A stretch of 64,000 bases of DNA from Arcticibacterium luteifluviistationis (GCF_003258705.1 NZ_CP029480.1:992001-1056000); one strand, 5' to 3'. Counted from the first letter of the stretch, positions 17,639 through 25,968 are shown. The notes: a model not told the origin generated them from the letters alone. Numbers and translations: made by a program.

Positions 17639-18868
17639 ATGAAAAACCTACTCATTGCTTTTATAAGCATTTTCTTAATCACCCCTATTATGGCACAGCA
17701 AGCAACTAATTATGACGAAGCCAAAGTTCCTGTTTATAAACTCCCTGCTATTTTAGAAGATGGAAAAACGGTGAACGACTGGGAAAGCAAAAGACGTGCA
17801 GAAACTTTGAGTCTTTTTGAATCCGAAGTTTACGGAAAAACAGATTTAGAAGGCGTAAAAACGAGTTTTAAAGTAGCTAAACAAGACAATGAAGCCCTAG
17901 ACGGAAAAGCCATTAGAAAGGAAATAGTCTGTACTATGGAAAGAAATGGAAAACAACATTCCTTTTCTATTATGCTTTTTACGCCTAAAGCAGTTAGTAA
18001 AGCTCCCGTTTTTCTTGGTCTGAACTTCTATGGCAATCATACTCTGTCTACAGATTCGGGCATTTCTATTTCAGAAAACTGGGTACCAAATAAGGAAGCC
18101 TTTTTCATTGAAAACAACAAAGCCACAGAAACGTCTAGAGGTGTGCGTGCCTACAGATGGCCTATTGAAAAAATCATTGACAGGGGTTACGGACTAGCAA
18201 ATATCTATTGCGGTGACCTAGACCCCGACTTTGACGACAGTTTTAAAAATGGACTTCACAGTATTCTTGGCGAAACTTCCATGGCAACTATAGGAGCATG
18301 GGCGGTAGGATTCTCTAAAGCCATGGATTACCTAGAAACAGATAATGACGTGGACGCAAAGAATGTAGCTGTTTTTGGTCACTCAAGATTAGGCAAAGCT
18401 GCACTTTGGGCATCTGCACAAGACCCTCGTTTTAAAATGACCATCTCTAACGAATCTGGCTGTGGTGGAGCTGCTCTTTCTAAACGTGAATATGGCGAAA
18501 GACTAGAAGTCATAAACACTCGTTTTCCTCATTGGTTTGCTACTAAATTTAAAAAGTACAACAGCAATGAAGCCGCTTTGCCAATTGACCAACATCAATT
18601 ATTAGCTTTAATTGCACCAAGAGCATTATACGTAGGCACTGCAGAAGACGACCAGTGGAGTGACCCAAGAGGACAGTATTTGAGTTTATATGAAGCATCT
18701 AAACTCTATGAAAGCTATGGTTTTAAAAGAATCCCAGAAGACTCTCCCAAAGTAAATGAAACCAGACAAATTGGCCCACTGGGCTATCATGAAAGAAGCG
18801 GGAAGCATGAAGTTATGCCTGTAGATTGGGCTAATTATTTAGATTTTGCTGATAAGCATCTAAAATAG
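17639..18868 (+). CDS. Secreted CE15-like esterase (glucuronoyl-esterase family)
   Basis: The 409-residue protein has a signal peptide (about residues 1-19, MAQ junction) and an alpha/beta-hydrolase fold. The nucleophile motif GHSRLGKAALWASAQDPRF, with Ser 249, is the form seen in bacterial carbohydrate esterase family 15 and related acetyl-xylan-esterase-like proteins. A His in GYHERSGKHE near the C-terminus (about residue 385) is a plausible catalytic His. Family knowledge: such enzymes cleave esters between glucuronoyl groups of xylan and lignin alcohols. It stands alone, upstream of the TPP riboswitch, with no xylanase adjacent. Confidence 0.8.
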   Translation: MKNLLIAFISIFLITPIMAQQATNYDEAKVPVYKLPAILEDGKTVNDWESKRRAETLSLFESEVYGKTDLEGVKTSFKVAKQDNEALDGKAIRKEIVCTMERNGKQHSFSIMLFTPKAVSKAPVFLGLNFYGNHTLSTDSGISISENWVPNKEAFFIENNKATETSRGVRAYRWPIEKIIDRGYGLANIYCGDLDPDFDDSFKNGLHSILGETSMATIGAWAVGFSKAMDYLETDNDVDAKNVAVFGHSRLGKAALWASAQDPRFKMTISNESGCGGAALSKREYGERLEVINTRFPHWFATKFKKYNSNEAALPIDQHQLLALIAPRALYVGTAEDDQWSDPRGQYLSLYEASKLYESYGFKRIPEDSPKVNETRQIGPLGYHERSGKHEVMPVDWANYLDFADKHLK

Positions 18869-18888
18869 GCAATTGCTCTATTCTTTTC

Positions 18889-18917
18889 TTTGAGCCACCC
18901 ATTTTATACTATATTTG
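18889..18917 (+). promoter_or_regulatory. Promoter of the TPP-controlled operon
   Basis: TATATTTG (18910-18917) is an exact -7 box and TTTG (18889-18892) lies 17 bases upstream. Transcription would start near 18924, just before the riboswitch. Confidence 0.7.
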
Positions 18918-18929
18918 CGTAGCAAAAAA

Positions 18930-19010
18930 GCACGGGGTGCCTGGCAAATGCCAAGCTGAGATAATACCCGAAACCTGATATGGATAATGCCAACGGAGGG
19001 ATGCAAGCTT
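18930..19010 (+). promoter_or_regulatory. TPP riboswitch (THI element)
   Basis: The conserved blocks are in order: GGGGTGCC (18934-18941), GCTGAGA (18955-18961), ACCCG (18966-18970), ACCTGATATGGATAATGCCA (18973-18992) and CGGAGGGATGC (18994-19004). These are the thiamin-pyrophosphate-binding core. An intrinsic terminator between the element and the first gene implies control by premature termination when TPP is plentiful. Confidence 0.96.
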
Positions 19011-19028
19011 AAAATATTACATTTTATG

Positions 19029-19072
19029 CTCCACTGTTTTGGTATACCCCATTCAGTGGAGTTTTTGTTTTT
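19029..19072 (+). terminator. Attenuator terminator of the TPP riboswitch
   Basis: CTCCACTG (19029-19036) pairs with CAGTGGAG (19054-19061), followed by a T-rich run to 19072. It sits 15 bases before the first start codon of the operon. Confidence 0.85.
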
Positions 19073-19086
19073 AAACAAAAAATAAA

Positions 19087-19803
19087 ATGGAAATAGAAAA
19101 AAGACGCTCAGTACTTATTCCGCAGCAAGACCAAAACTGGCAAGACCGTCCTGAATGGTTTTTTAACAGAGAACATACCGACACCTACGAGCAGTGGTAT
19201 GAAGGCCGTTATAAGCGTGCCGAAGTTTGGCAAAAGAAAATCATGGAACAGCTGGTTTCTAAAGACAAGCGAGTAAAAACATTGCTTGAATTTGGCTGTG
19301 GAACCGCACGTTTTACCAGATGGTGGAAAAACATAGGAATTGAAGCCACAGGTGGAGATATTTCTCCACTAATGCTTTCTCAAGCGGTTGATTTGTTTGA
19401 CGGAGACTTGGTGATGGCAGATTCTCACCACATGCCTTTTAAAGACAACACCTTTGACTCGCTAGCTTTCATTACCACTTTTGAATATTACAAAGACCCT
19501 GTAAAAGTGATTAGAGAAGCGGCACGTGTAGCCAAATGCGGTATAGCCATGGGCATGATGAACAGAAACTCTACCAAAGTAGTACGTAGAAGAGTGCAAG
19601 AGGTTTTCGGATTGAATCCCTTTTACTTGACCGCCACTTTTTACACGCCCGCCATGCTGACCAAAATCATTGACGAGGCATTAAAAGGCAGAGATTATTC
19701 CATAGAATGGACTTGTACTGGTTTGCCTAATTGGTTTCCTGTACAGCAGTGGAATTTACCTTTGGGCGATTTTTTCGGCTTATACGTTAAACTAAACGAC
19801 TAA
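19087..19803 (+). CDS. Class I SAM-dependent methyltransferase, first gene of TPP-riboswitch operon
   Basis: The 238-residue protein shows the Rossmann methyltransferase motifs: motif I LLEFGCGTARF (about 66-76), an acidic end of strand 2 in GGDISPLML (89-97), motif II/III ADSHHMPFKDNTFDSL (111-126) and a hydrophobic strand 4. It is first in an operon behind a TPP riboswitch, 4 bases before an AIR-synthase-like gene, and the last gene encodes a Trm112-like zinc ribbon. Trm112 proteins are known activators of methyltransferases, so the two may work as a pair. The substrate is unknown; control by TPP suggests a thiamin-related molecule or precursor. It is not a recognised thiamin biosynthetic enzyme. 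Confidence 0.88.
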   Translation: MEIEKRRSVLIPQQDQNWQDRPEWFFNREHTDTYEQWYEGRYKRAEVWQKKIMEQLVSKDKRVKTLLEFGCGTARFTRWWKNIGIEATGGDISPLMLSQAVDLFDGDLVMADSHHMPFKDNTFDSLAFITTFEYYKDPVKVIREAARVAKCGIAMGMMNRNSTKVVRRRVQEVFGLNPFYLTATFYTPAMLTKIIDEALKGRDYSIEWTCTGLPNWFPVQQWNLPLGDFFGLYVKLND

Positions 19804-19807
19804 GAAA

Positions 19808-20863
19808 ATGAGTGAGAAATTAGGCAAAATTGACAGCCATATATTCGAACAGTTTATCAGTCAAAAATGTGGTTCTAAAAGAGACGAAGTCGCTGTGGGT
19901 CCACAATTTGGTGTAGACGTATCGCTTGTAGATTTGCCAGGAGGCATGGCGATGGCAATGACCAGCGACCCACTTTCGCTTATTCCAAGCTTGGGCTTGG
20001 AGGAATCAGCCTGGCTATCGGTACAACTCATGGCAAACGACATGGCCACCACGGGCTTTGCTCCTATGTATGGTCAGTTTGTCTTAAATCTTCCTTCCAC
20101 TTTTTCTAAGGCCGATTTTCAGGTTTACTGGGACTATGTGCATGGCTTTTGTTCCAAAATTGGCATTGCCATAACGGGTGGGCACACAGGTTTTATAGAA
20201 GGACAAAACTCTACCATAGCAGGTGGCGGTACGTTTATAAGCGTAGCTCCAAAGGAGCAAATGCTAGTTTCTAAATATGCCAAAGCGGGAGACGCTATTT
20301 TGGTGACCAAAACTTGTGCTATTTCATCTGCAGCTATACTGGCCATGTGTTTTCCTGAAACGGTCAAAAACAAGCTAGGAAACGAAATGCAGCAAGAAGC
20401 CAGTGCTACTTTTTATCATACCTCGTCCTTAGAAGATGCTCTTACTGCCGTTGGCAAAAATCATGAGCATAAAGACATCACCGCCATGCATGATGTAACC
20501 GAAGGCGGTGTATTGGGAGCCATTTACGAACTGGCTACCGCCTCAAATAATGGAGCAAAAATCTATAATGAGAAGTTGCCAATAGCTGCTATTCAAAAGG
20601 AAGTGTGTCAATTATTTGAACTTGACCCAAGAAACTGTATAGGTGCTGGTGCTATGATAATTACCTGCAAAAAAGAAGCTGTACAGGATGTGATCAATCG
20701 TTTAGCTGTAGCCAATATCAACTGCACAGAAGTAGGCGAACTGGTAGAAAAACAAGAAGGCATCAAAATCATAGAAAATGAAAAAACATCTGATGTTATC
20801 TACCTAGAAGATGACCCTTACTGGGCGGCATTTTTCAAAGCCATAAACACAGGATGGAAATGA
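19808..20863 (+). CDS. AIR-synthase-family (PurM/ThiL/HypE-like) ATP-binding protein
   Basis: The 351-residue protein has the family layout. An N-terminal segment GPQFGVDVSLV (31-41) and TSDP (52-55) correspond to the metal/ATP-binding strands, and NDMATTG (77-83) matches the ND-L/M-A-x-x-G motif of PurM, ThiL and HypE. ITGGHT (122-127) and MHDVTEGGVLGA (C-terminal domain) follow. ThiL (thiamin-phosphate kinase) belongs to this superfamily, but the first motif here is unlike the DD-containing motif of ThiL, so a different phosphoryl or dehydration reaction is likely. It is co-transcribed and translationally coupled with a ThiE-like gene (ATGA overlap). Confidence 0.8.
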   Translation: MSEKLGKIDSHIFEQFISQKCGSKRDEVAVGPQFGVDVSLVDLPGGMAMAMTSDPLSLIPSLGLEESAWLSVQLMANDMATTGFAPMYGQFVLNLPSTFSKADFQVYWDYVHGFCSKIGIAITGGHTGFIEGQNSTIAGGGTFISVAPKEQMLVSKYAKAGDAILVTKTCAISSAAILAMCFPETVKNKLGNEMQQEASATFYHTSSLEDALTAVGKNHEHKDITAMHDVTEGGVLGAIYELATASNNGAKIYNEKLPIAAIQKEVCQLFELDPRNCIGAGAMIITCKKEAVQDVINRLAVANINCTEVGELVEKQEGIKIIENEKTSDVIYLEDDPYWAAFFKAINTGWK

Positions 20864-21486
20864 TGAATAGCCATCCTGGTATATACTTGGTACTAGACCC
20901 TTCTATGGACGAAGAGCTGCTATTGCACAAATTAAGCTTGTGCTTAAAAGAGAAACTGGCTGCCGTACAGATTTGGGATAATTTTAACGCAGAGCAAAAC
21001 ATTCCAGACTTGGTTCAAAAAGTGTGCGAACGCTGTCAGCCTAAAGGTGTGCGAGTGTTTATCAATAACCGTTGGAATTTGCTTTCAAACACAGATGTAG
21101 ATGGCGTTCATTTTGATGAAATACCAGAGAATTATAGCGTAATAAAGACGAAAGTAAACAAGCCTTTTTTAAGCGGATTGACTTGTAATAATGATTTAGC
21201 ATGGGTGCATTGGGCAAATGAAAATCAGATGGATTATATCTCCTTTTGCTCCATATTTCCATCTAGTACGGCAAATAGCTGCGATTTAGTGGATTTTGAA
21301 ACCATTCAGCAAGCTTCCGAAATCTTTTCAAAAGCCATATTTCTAGCTGGTGGCATAAAGCCAGAGAACATAGAGAAACTGAGCTCTTTAAAATACAATG
21401 GCGTGGCGGTGGTATCAGGCATTATGAGTTCTGATACACCAGACCTAGCGATTAAACAATATCAAGAAAAATTAAATAGTAAGTAA
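20860..21486 (+). CDS. ThiE/TenI-fold protein with non-canonical active site
   Basis: With the ATG at 20860, which overlaps the previous stop as ATGA, the protein has 208 residues. The alternative ATGs at 20854 and 20863 cannot be excluded. The thiamin-phosphate-synthase TIM-barrel pattern is clear: VQIWDN, VFINNRWNLL, DGVHF, YISFCSIFPSST, FLAGGIKPENI and GVAVVSGIM. However, known ThiE catalytic residues are changed: the Q-x-R-x-K motif reads Q-x-W-x-N (37-41), the N-D pair reads N-N (69-70), and the lysine of FPTxTK is absent. It keeps phosphate-loop glycines at GGI and VVSG. A role as sugar-phosphate or thiazole-binding enzyme is inferred; ordinary TMP synthase activity is doubtful. Confidence 0.8.
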   Translation: MMNSHPGIYLVLDPSMDEELLLHKLSLCLKEKLAAVQIWDNFNAEQNIPDLVQKVCERCQPKGVRVFINNRWNLLSNTDVDGVHFDEIPENYSVIKTKVNKPFLSGLTCNNDLAWVHWANENQMDYISFCSIFPSSTANSCDLVDFETIQQASEIFSKAIFLAGGIKPENIEKLSSLKYNGVAVVSGIMSSDTPDLAIKQYQEKLNSK

Positions 21487-21488
21487 AA

Positions 21489-21773
21489 ATGAGACCGGAA
21501 ACTATAAAGAAATTATGCTGTCCTTTTGATAAGGCAGACCTTACTTTAACAGAAATCACAAAGGACTTGGACGAAAATGTATTAGAAGGCTTCTTTGTGT
21601 GCAATAGCTGCAAACGCCTCTACCCCATCATAAAAAGCATACCAATCATGAGCCCAGATGAATACAGAGAGTTCAAACTAGAACAACCGCTATTAGAAAG
21701 ATGGTCAAAAGAACTAAAGGGTCAATCTTTTGAAAATTTTAGGTTGGTTAGTGCGGAGGGGGGAACGGTTTAA
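21489..21773 (+). CDS. Trm112-like zinc-ribbon protein
   Basis: The 94-residue protein has CC at 10-11 followed by PFDK, and CNSC (38-41) followed by KRLYPIIKSIPIM, the layout of Trm112/YcaR-type zinc ribbons (cysteines bind Zn; the YPI-x-x-x-IP-x-M loop is diagnostic). Members act as small partners that stabilise methyltransferases. It begins 2 bases after the ThiE-like gene and ends the operon. Its C-terminus (SAEGGTV) differs from that of the second copy at 25518-25805 (SAERWYRD), and its loop has S where that copy has the usual G. Confidence 0.85.
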   Translation: MRPETIKKLCCPFDKADLTLTEITKDLDENVLEGFFVCNSCKRLYPIIKSIPIMSPDEYREFKLEQPLLERWSKELKGQSFENFRLVSAEGGTV

Positions 21774-21797
21774 GTAGCTCATAAATTGCACTTTCTT

Positions 21798-21831
21798 AAG
21801 CCGAGTCTTTTTGGGAGACTTGGCTTTTTTT
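21798..21831 (+). terminator. Terminator of the TPP-controlled operon
   Basis: AAGCCGAGTCT (21798-21808) pairs with AGACTTGGCTT (21816-21826) with one G-T pair, followed by seven T residues. Confidence 0.85.
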
Positions 21832-21979
21832 GCGTAATACCTTCTACAGAACGCGAAAAAAATAGGTTAAAAGGAAAACCATCTACTTTTGAAAAAAAAG
21901 TTTTAACCCTAGCTTTATGCTCCCATACATAGCTTATTAAATCACATAGCAGAATCTCTATTTCATAAATCCTCATAAT

Positions 21980-23329
21980 ATGAAAAATATCATCCTAACC
22001 ATTCTTTTAATCCTAATATCCATTCCCTCTGCAAACGCCAAAAGAATTTATGTAAAAAATGATGCCACAGGAAGTGCAAATGGGACTAGCTGGAACGATG
22101 CATATTTAAATTTAAGAACAGCACTTCAATCTTCCTTGCTTGGAGATGAAATATGGGTTGCGAAAGGTGTTTACAAACCTACCTCTAGCGTAGATAGAAA
22201 GATTTCCTTTGATATCCCGGCAGGAGTAAGGTTAATTGGTGGTTTTGAAGGCCATGAAGACCATAATTTTGACATAAGCTTAAGAATTATTAGAGAAAAC
22301 GAAACTACACTTAGTGGTGAAATAGGTAATTTGCTTTCAACTGAAGATAACTCTTATCACGTCTTAACTACTTTTTCATCCTATGATCAGACCATAATTG
22401 ACGGTTTTACTATTAGAGACGGAAAAGGAATTATTGGAAGTGGTTATAACAATGGTATCCCTAATTCCTATGGTGCTGGCTGTTATAATTACGGAAGAGG
22501 TGCGGGAAATATTTCTAACCCTCAATTCATAAATTGCTATTTCACTAACAATCATAGTTTCCAAGGTGGAGCAGTATTTAATGATGCCCAATACGGCGGC
22601 GTAGCTAGCCCAACTTTTATTAATTGTGTTTTTCATAAAAACTATGCAAGCTATGGAGCCGGTATTTGTAGCCACGCCACCTCGGGTAGAAGTAGCCCAT
22701 CCTTCGAATTTTGCACTTTTTCTGAAAATTCAGCAAATGTTCATGGAGGAGGGCTTTATTTAGCGTCGGGTTCAAATTCTCGTTCCACTTTTTTGATATC
22801 TAACAGTTTGTTTAATGAAAACTATGCAAATTTAGAAGGAGATGACATCTTCAATCTTTCGGGTGTGATAGATCTTAAATATGTTGGGTTTGATGCTCCT
22901 GATAATTCAGACCTTAACTTTAACGGCACGCTCCTTTCTATTCATACTTATTTTAATTCCAATTTCATATTTGTGAATCCAAACAATGGAGATTTTAACT
23001 TACAATGCAATTCAGATGGAATTAGTCAAGGAACTTACTCTTCAGTTTCACAAGATATTGCTGGGCGTACAAGATTTGGCCTTCCTGACTTAGGGGCTTA
23101 TGATTATGACAGTCAATATAATTACTATCTGAATAATGAAATCATAGCTGAATCAGATATAAACTTAATGGGTACTGACTTTATTGAAATATCTAGCAAA
23201 ATATCTAACTCTAACATAACCTACTTAAAAGGACAGCGTGCTATTTTTTTAAATCCTGGTTTTCTAATCGCACCTCAACCTGATTCTACTTCAGTATTTA
23301 GAGCCGAAATAGTTAATGGTTGCTTATAA
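21980..23329 (+). CDS. Secreted right-handed beta-helix protein with 3-coathanger/Gly-Cys C-terminus
   Basis: The 449-residue protein has a signal peptide ending at ANA (about residue 20). The opening KRIYVKNDATGSANGTSWNDAY is the typical start of polymorphic-outer-membrane-like/choice-of-anchor beta-helix proteins. Beta-helix repeats with N-C-x-F spacing follow (INCYFTNNHSFQGGAVFN, INCVFHKNYASYGAGI, CTFSENSANVHGGGLY). The C-terminal 65 residues (SNITYLKGQRAIFLNPGF ... FRAEIVNGCL) resemble the coathanger stack domain ending in Gly-Cys-X at the carboxyl end, thought to be a surface-processing signal in Cytophagales. It lies inside a module bracketed by duplicated operon ends. Confidence 0.8.
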   Translation: MKNIILTILLILISIPSANAKRIYVKNDATGSANGTSWNDAYLNLRTALQSSLLGDEIWVAKGVYKPTSSVDRKISFDIPAGVRLIGGFEGHEDHNFDISLRIIRENETTLSGEIGNLLSTEDNSYHVLTTFSSYDQTIIDGFTIRDGKGIIGSGYNNGIPNSYGAGCYNYGRGAGNISNPQFINCYFTNNHSFQGGAVFNDAQYGGVASPTFINCVFHKNYASYGAGICSHATSGRSSPSFEFCTFSENSANVHGGGLYLASGSNSRSTFLISNSLFNENYANLEGDDIFNLSGVIDLKYVGFDAPDNSDLNFNGTLLSIHTYFNSNFIFVNPNNGDFNLQCNSDGISQGTYSSVSQDIAGRTRFGLPDLGAYDYDSQYNYYLNNEIIAESDINLMGTDFIEISSKISNSNITYLKGQRAIFLNPGFLIAPQPDSTSVFRAEIVNGCL

Positions 23330-23474
23330 ACGGATTCTCAACGGAGTCCGGGATTTACCAAAATCCAATAGGGAAATTTGACAATTATATTTTACCAATA
23401 TTTTCTCTAATTAAAGTTACAATCCCTCTTTCGTCTCCGGAAAGAACTCCGTAGCTGGAAGAGGGAAAGATTTC

Positions 23475-23497
23475 TTAAGCACTCATAGAGTGCTTAA
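23475..23497. terminator. Hairpin between convergent genes
   Basis: TTAAGCACTC (23475-23484) and GAGTGCTTAA (23488-23497) form a perfect 10-bp stem between two convergent genes. T-runs are weak, so a bidirectional terminator is only likely. Confidence 0.45.
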
Positions 23498-23533
23498 AAG
23501 TACGATGGGATTAGACTTTGCTAAAAGGGTAAT

Positions 23534-25222
23534 CTACAAATTGTTTAATAGAACAACTTCCGAATCTGAAAGTACCTTATTGTAAAAACTTAAGTCATCA
23601 ATAAAACCTTTGTAATAAAGGTCTGCTAAGTATTGATATACAACACCTTTTCCTACAGTGATATCCAAACCAAAATCTATTGGCATGATGTTAAATTGGC
23701 AGGTATTAGTAAGAGCACCATCAATATAAACCTTTTTCTCTTTCAGCCCTGCACTATATGTTAAAACTAAATGATGCCAGATTTCGCGTGGCGGTGCATT
23801 GAAAACTTTATAGGAACATTGATCTGCTGAATTTCCAGTTGCCCATACGAAATTATTGATATTATTCTGATTAGTGCTAAAGTGAACAGAATAGTCTAGA
23901 TTCCCTGATTCTCCATATCCTTTATGAACGAGGTGAGCCGCTATATAATTTGAATTGAAGTTACTTTGAGTTTGATCGGCTTTATACCATATAGAAATCG
24001 AAAACTCTTTAGTTGGATTGCTTCCTAAGCTTAATTCAGGCTTATGGGGGATTATAACTTGTGAATTGATACCATTGAAATAAAAACATGAATTTGGTAA
24101 GTTCTTTCTACCTATTTCACTTACTACATTAGACGAGGTTCCGTCAAAGCTATTTTGTGAATAATCCTCTACATTTCCATCAAATTTATATCCTGCTATT
24201 AACTTATTGTTACTGAAGTTAATAGTTACAGTATATTCTCTGGTTTCTCCATTTTCTGCACTTACAACATATGTTACTGGCAGCGAAAAATCCTGAACAG
24301 CGGTGGCTAATGGAGAAATAGTTGCTCCTGGTGAAAGCTTAATAGAAGGAATCCCAACAGCAAAATCAGAAACCGAACTCCCCGTTATTAAGTTTTGAGA
24401 AGAATTGACGTTGAGTTTACTCTCCTTAAAAGTAAAGCTTAGAACCTCGTTTTCCGTACTCAAATTATCACAGTCTTCAATCTCAGCTAAAAAATAATCA
24501 TGATTTGAATTAAAGCCAGGAATTAGATTAATTGCTCTATTTGCTTTAAACGTAACATTTGAATTTAGAATTGTTTGAGAGGAGGTAATACTGTTTTTAG
24601 CCCAATAGACTGAATTATCAGAAATATCTTGCGAAACATTAAAGAATGTTGGACATACATAGCTGTATTCCACATCTCCCACAAATGGTTGCTTCAGTTC
24701 GATGTTTGTGGGAGCATTACTGAAATTAGTAATTAACAAAACAAGGTATTGACCAGCAGTTACATTTGTTAGATTTATCTCAGGGTCTATACTGGAATAG
24801 TCACAAGCTAGTGGTAGATTTTGAATAGCTGTACAAATATTATCTAGATTATTCGAAACTCCCCCCCAGACAGAAGCATCTAAATCACGATTATTAGAGC
24901 TATGAATATTTAAGCTTAAATCTCCACTAGACTTAACTTTTATGATTACCCAAGTTTGATTATCATAAGATGAAAGGCAACCAAAGTTAGTACTAACTGG
25001 CAGTTCAACGCAGTAATTGTTATTTATGGGAGCTTCCAAAATTAGCTCTTTCGAATTCGAGATAAATTTTGATTTATCTAAATAGAGTTCACATAGTGCC
25101 TTACAAGTAGTATTGGTATTAGTTATTTTAGGTGGTTGCTTTTTCCCATTTTGTGAAAAGCCAAATTGAGGAAAGATAAGAAACAAGCTAAGTAAAAAAA
25201 CAATAGTTAAAGTACGGTTCAT
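23534..25222 (-). CDS. Secreted LamG/concanavalin-like protein with internal coathanger domain
   Basis: The 562-residue protein has a signal peptide (about 1-23, FGFSQ junction). Residues about 40-190 form a beta-rich domain with paired cysteines. A coathanger-like segment (SQTILNSNVTFKANRAI ... FLAEIEDC) is followed by a beta-sandwich repeat ending VSAENGETREYTVTINF. The C-terminal 210 residues are a LamG/concanavalin-A-like domain (IAGYKFDGNVEDYSQNSFDG ... GFIDDLSFYNKVLSDSEV). No T9SS tail or catalytic motif is seen; glycan or cell-surface binding is inferred. It is convergent with the beta-helix gene, and both lie between the two copies of the TPP-operon 3' end. Confidence 0.75.
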   Translation of the reverse strand: MNRTLTIVFLLSLFLIFPQFGFSQNGKKQPPKITNTNTTCKALCELYLDKSKFISNSKELILEAPINNNYCVELPVSTNFGCLSSYDNQTWVIIKVKSSGDLSLNIHSSNNRDLDASVWGGVSNNLDNICTAIQNLPLACDYSSIDPEINLTNVTAGQYLVLLITNFSNAPTNIELKQPFVGDVEYSYVCPTFFNVSQDISDNSVYWAKNSITSSQTILNSNVTFKANRAINLIPGFNSNHDYFLAEIEDCDNLSTENEVLSFTFKESKLNVNSSQNLITGSSVSDFAVGIPSIKLSPGATISPLATAVQDFSLPVTYVVSAENGETREYTVTINFSNNKLIAGYKFDGNVEDYSQNSFDGTSSNVVSEIGRKNLPNSCFYFNGINSQVIIPHKPELSLGSNPTKEFSISIWYKADQTQSNFNSNYIAAHLVHKGYGESGNLDYSVHFSTNQNNINNFVWATGNSADQCSYKVFNAPPREIWHHLVLTYSAGLKEKKVYIDGALTNTCQFNIMPIDFGLDITVGKGVVYQYLADLYYKGFIDDLSFYNKVLSDSEVVLLNNL

Positions 25223-25328
25223 TGAAGCGTTGGATTTAGTTCGAAAACGGATAATTTATCTGGTCTGAAATGGAAGCCAAATTTAATTTTTAATTAGAAA
25301 GTACACAACACATATATGAAGCTTATTA

Positions 25329-25515
25329 ATTTGAAAGTGTAGTTTCAAAAATATTCTCAGCAACCATATTTCTAGCTGGTGGCATAAAGCCAGAGAACAT
25401 AGAGAAACTGAGCTCTTTAAAATACAATGACGTGGCGTTGGTATCGGGCATTATGAGTTCTGATACACCAGACCTAGCGATTAAACAATATCAAGAAAAA
25501 TTAAATAGTAAGTAA
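25329..25515 (+). pseudogene. Fragment of the ThiE-like gene (duplicated 3' end)
   Basis: From 25364 to the stop at 25515 the sequence nearly repeats 21335-21486 at a constant offset of 4029 bases, with only a few changes (e.g. Gly to Asp in NGVAVVSG). Between about 25329 and 25363 similarity is weaker but still visible. Only about the last 50 codons of the gene are present, with no promoter or start. Confidence 0.85.
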
Positions 25516-25517
25516 AA

Positions 25518-25805
25518 ATTAGACCGGAAACTATAAAGAAATTATGCTGCCCTTTTGATAAGGCAGACCTTACCTTAACAGAAATCACAAAGGATTTGGA
25601 CGAAAACGTATTGGAAGGATTCTTTGTGTGCAATAGCTGCAAACGCCTCTACCCCATCATAAAAGGAATCCCAATAATGAGTCCAGATGAATACAGGGAG
25701 TTTAAACCGGAACAACCTGTATTAAAAAGATGGTCAAAGGAGCTGAAAGGACAATCTTTTGAAAATTTCAGGTTGGTTAGTGCGGAGAGGTGGTATAGAG
25801 ATTAA
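25518..25805 (+). pseudogene. Second Trm112-like copy without ATG start
   Basis: The frame is intact for 95 codons and matches 21489-21773, but the start codon reads ATT instead of ATG. Most differences from the first copy are synonymous. The few amino-acid changes include S to G in the YPIIKGIPIM loop (the usual family residue), L to P, L to V and E to K. The C-terminus reads SAERWYRD. The pattern means this sequence was kept under selection while it diverged, and lost its start only later or was separated from its operon by recombination. Low-level translation from ATT is possible. Confidence 0.75.
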
Positions 25806-25816
25806 TCTCTATACCA
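25791..25816. repeat. Perfect 26-bp palindrome spanning a stop codon
   Basis: TGGTATAGAGAT at 25791-25802 is followed immediately by TAATCTCTATACCA at 25803-25816. The whole is self-complementary and centred on the TTAA that holds the stop codon of the second Trm112-like copy. No T-run follows. Confidence 0.7.
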
Positions 25817-25960
25817 GTGAAAGAATAAAGGTCACCTCCTCATAGAATGATCTACGTTATAATTAGAAGAGTTTCTTGAGAAGATTTAATAAATAATAGC
25901 ATAGAAAAAACATTGCATTTTTTAACGAAAATCTTGCTTATTTTTTTACGTTTTTTTTGA

Positions 25961-25968
25961 TATTTTTG
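25961..25968 (+). promoter_or_regulatory. Possible -7 box upstream of the 26-kb gene pair
   Basis: TATTTTTG fits TANNTTTG inside a very T-rich stretch 98 bases before the TTG at 26066. No good -33 element is seen. Confidence 0.35.
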
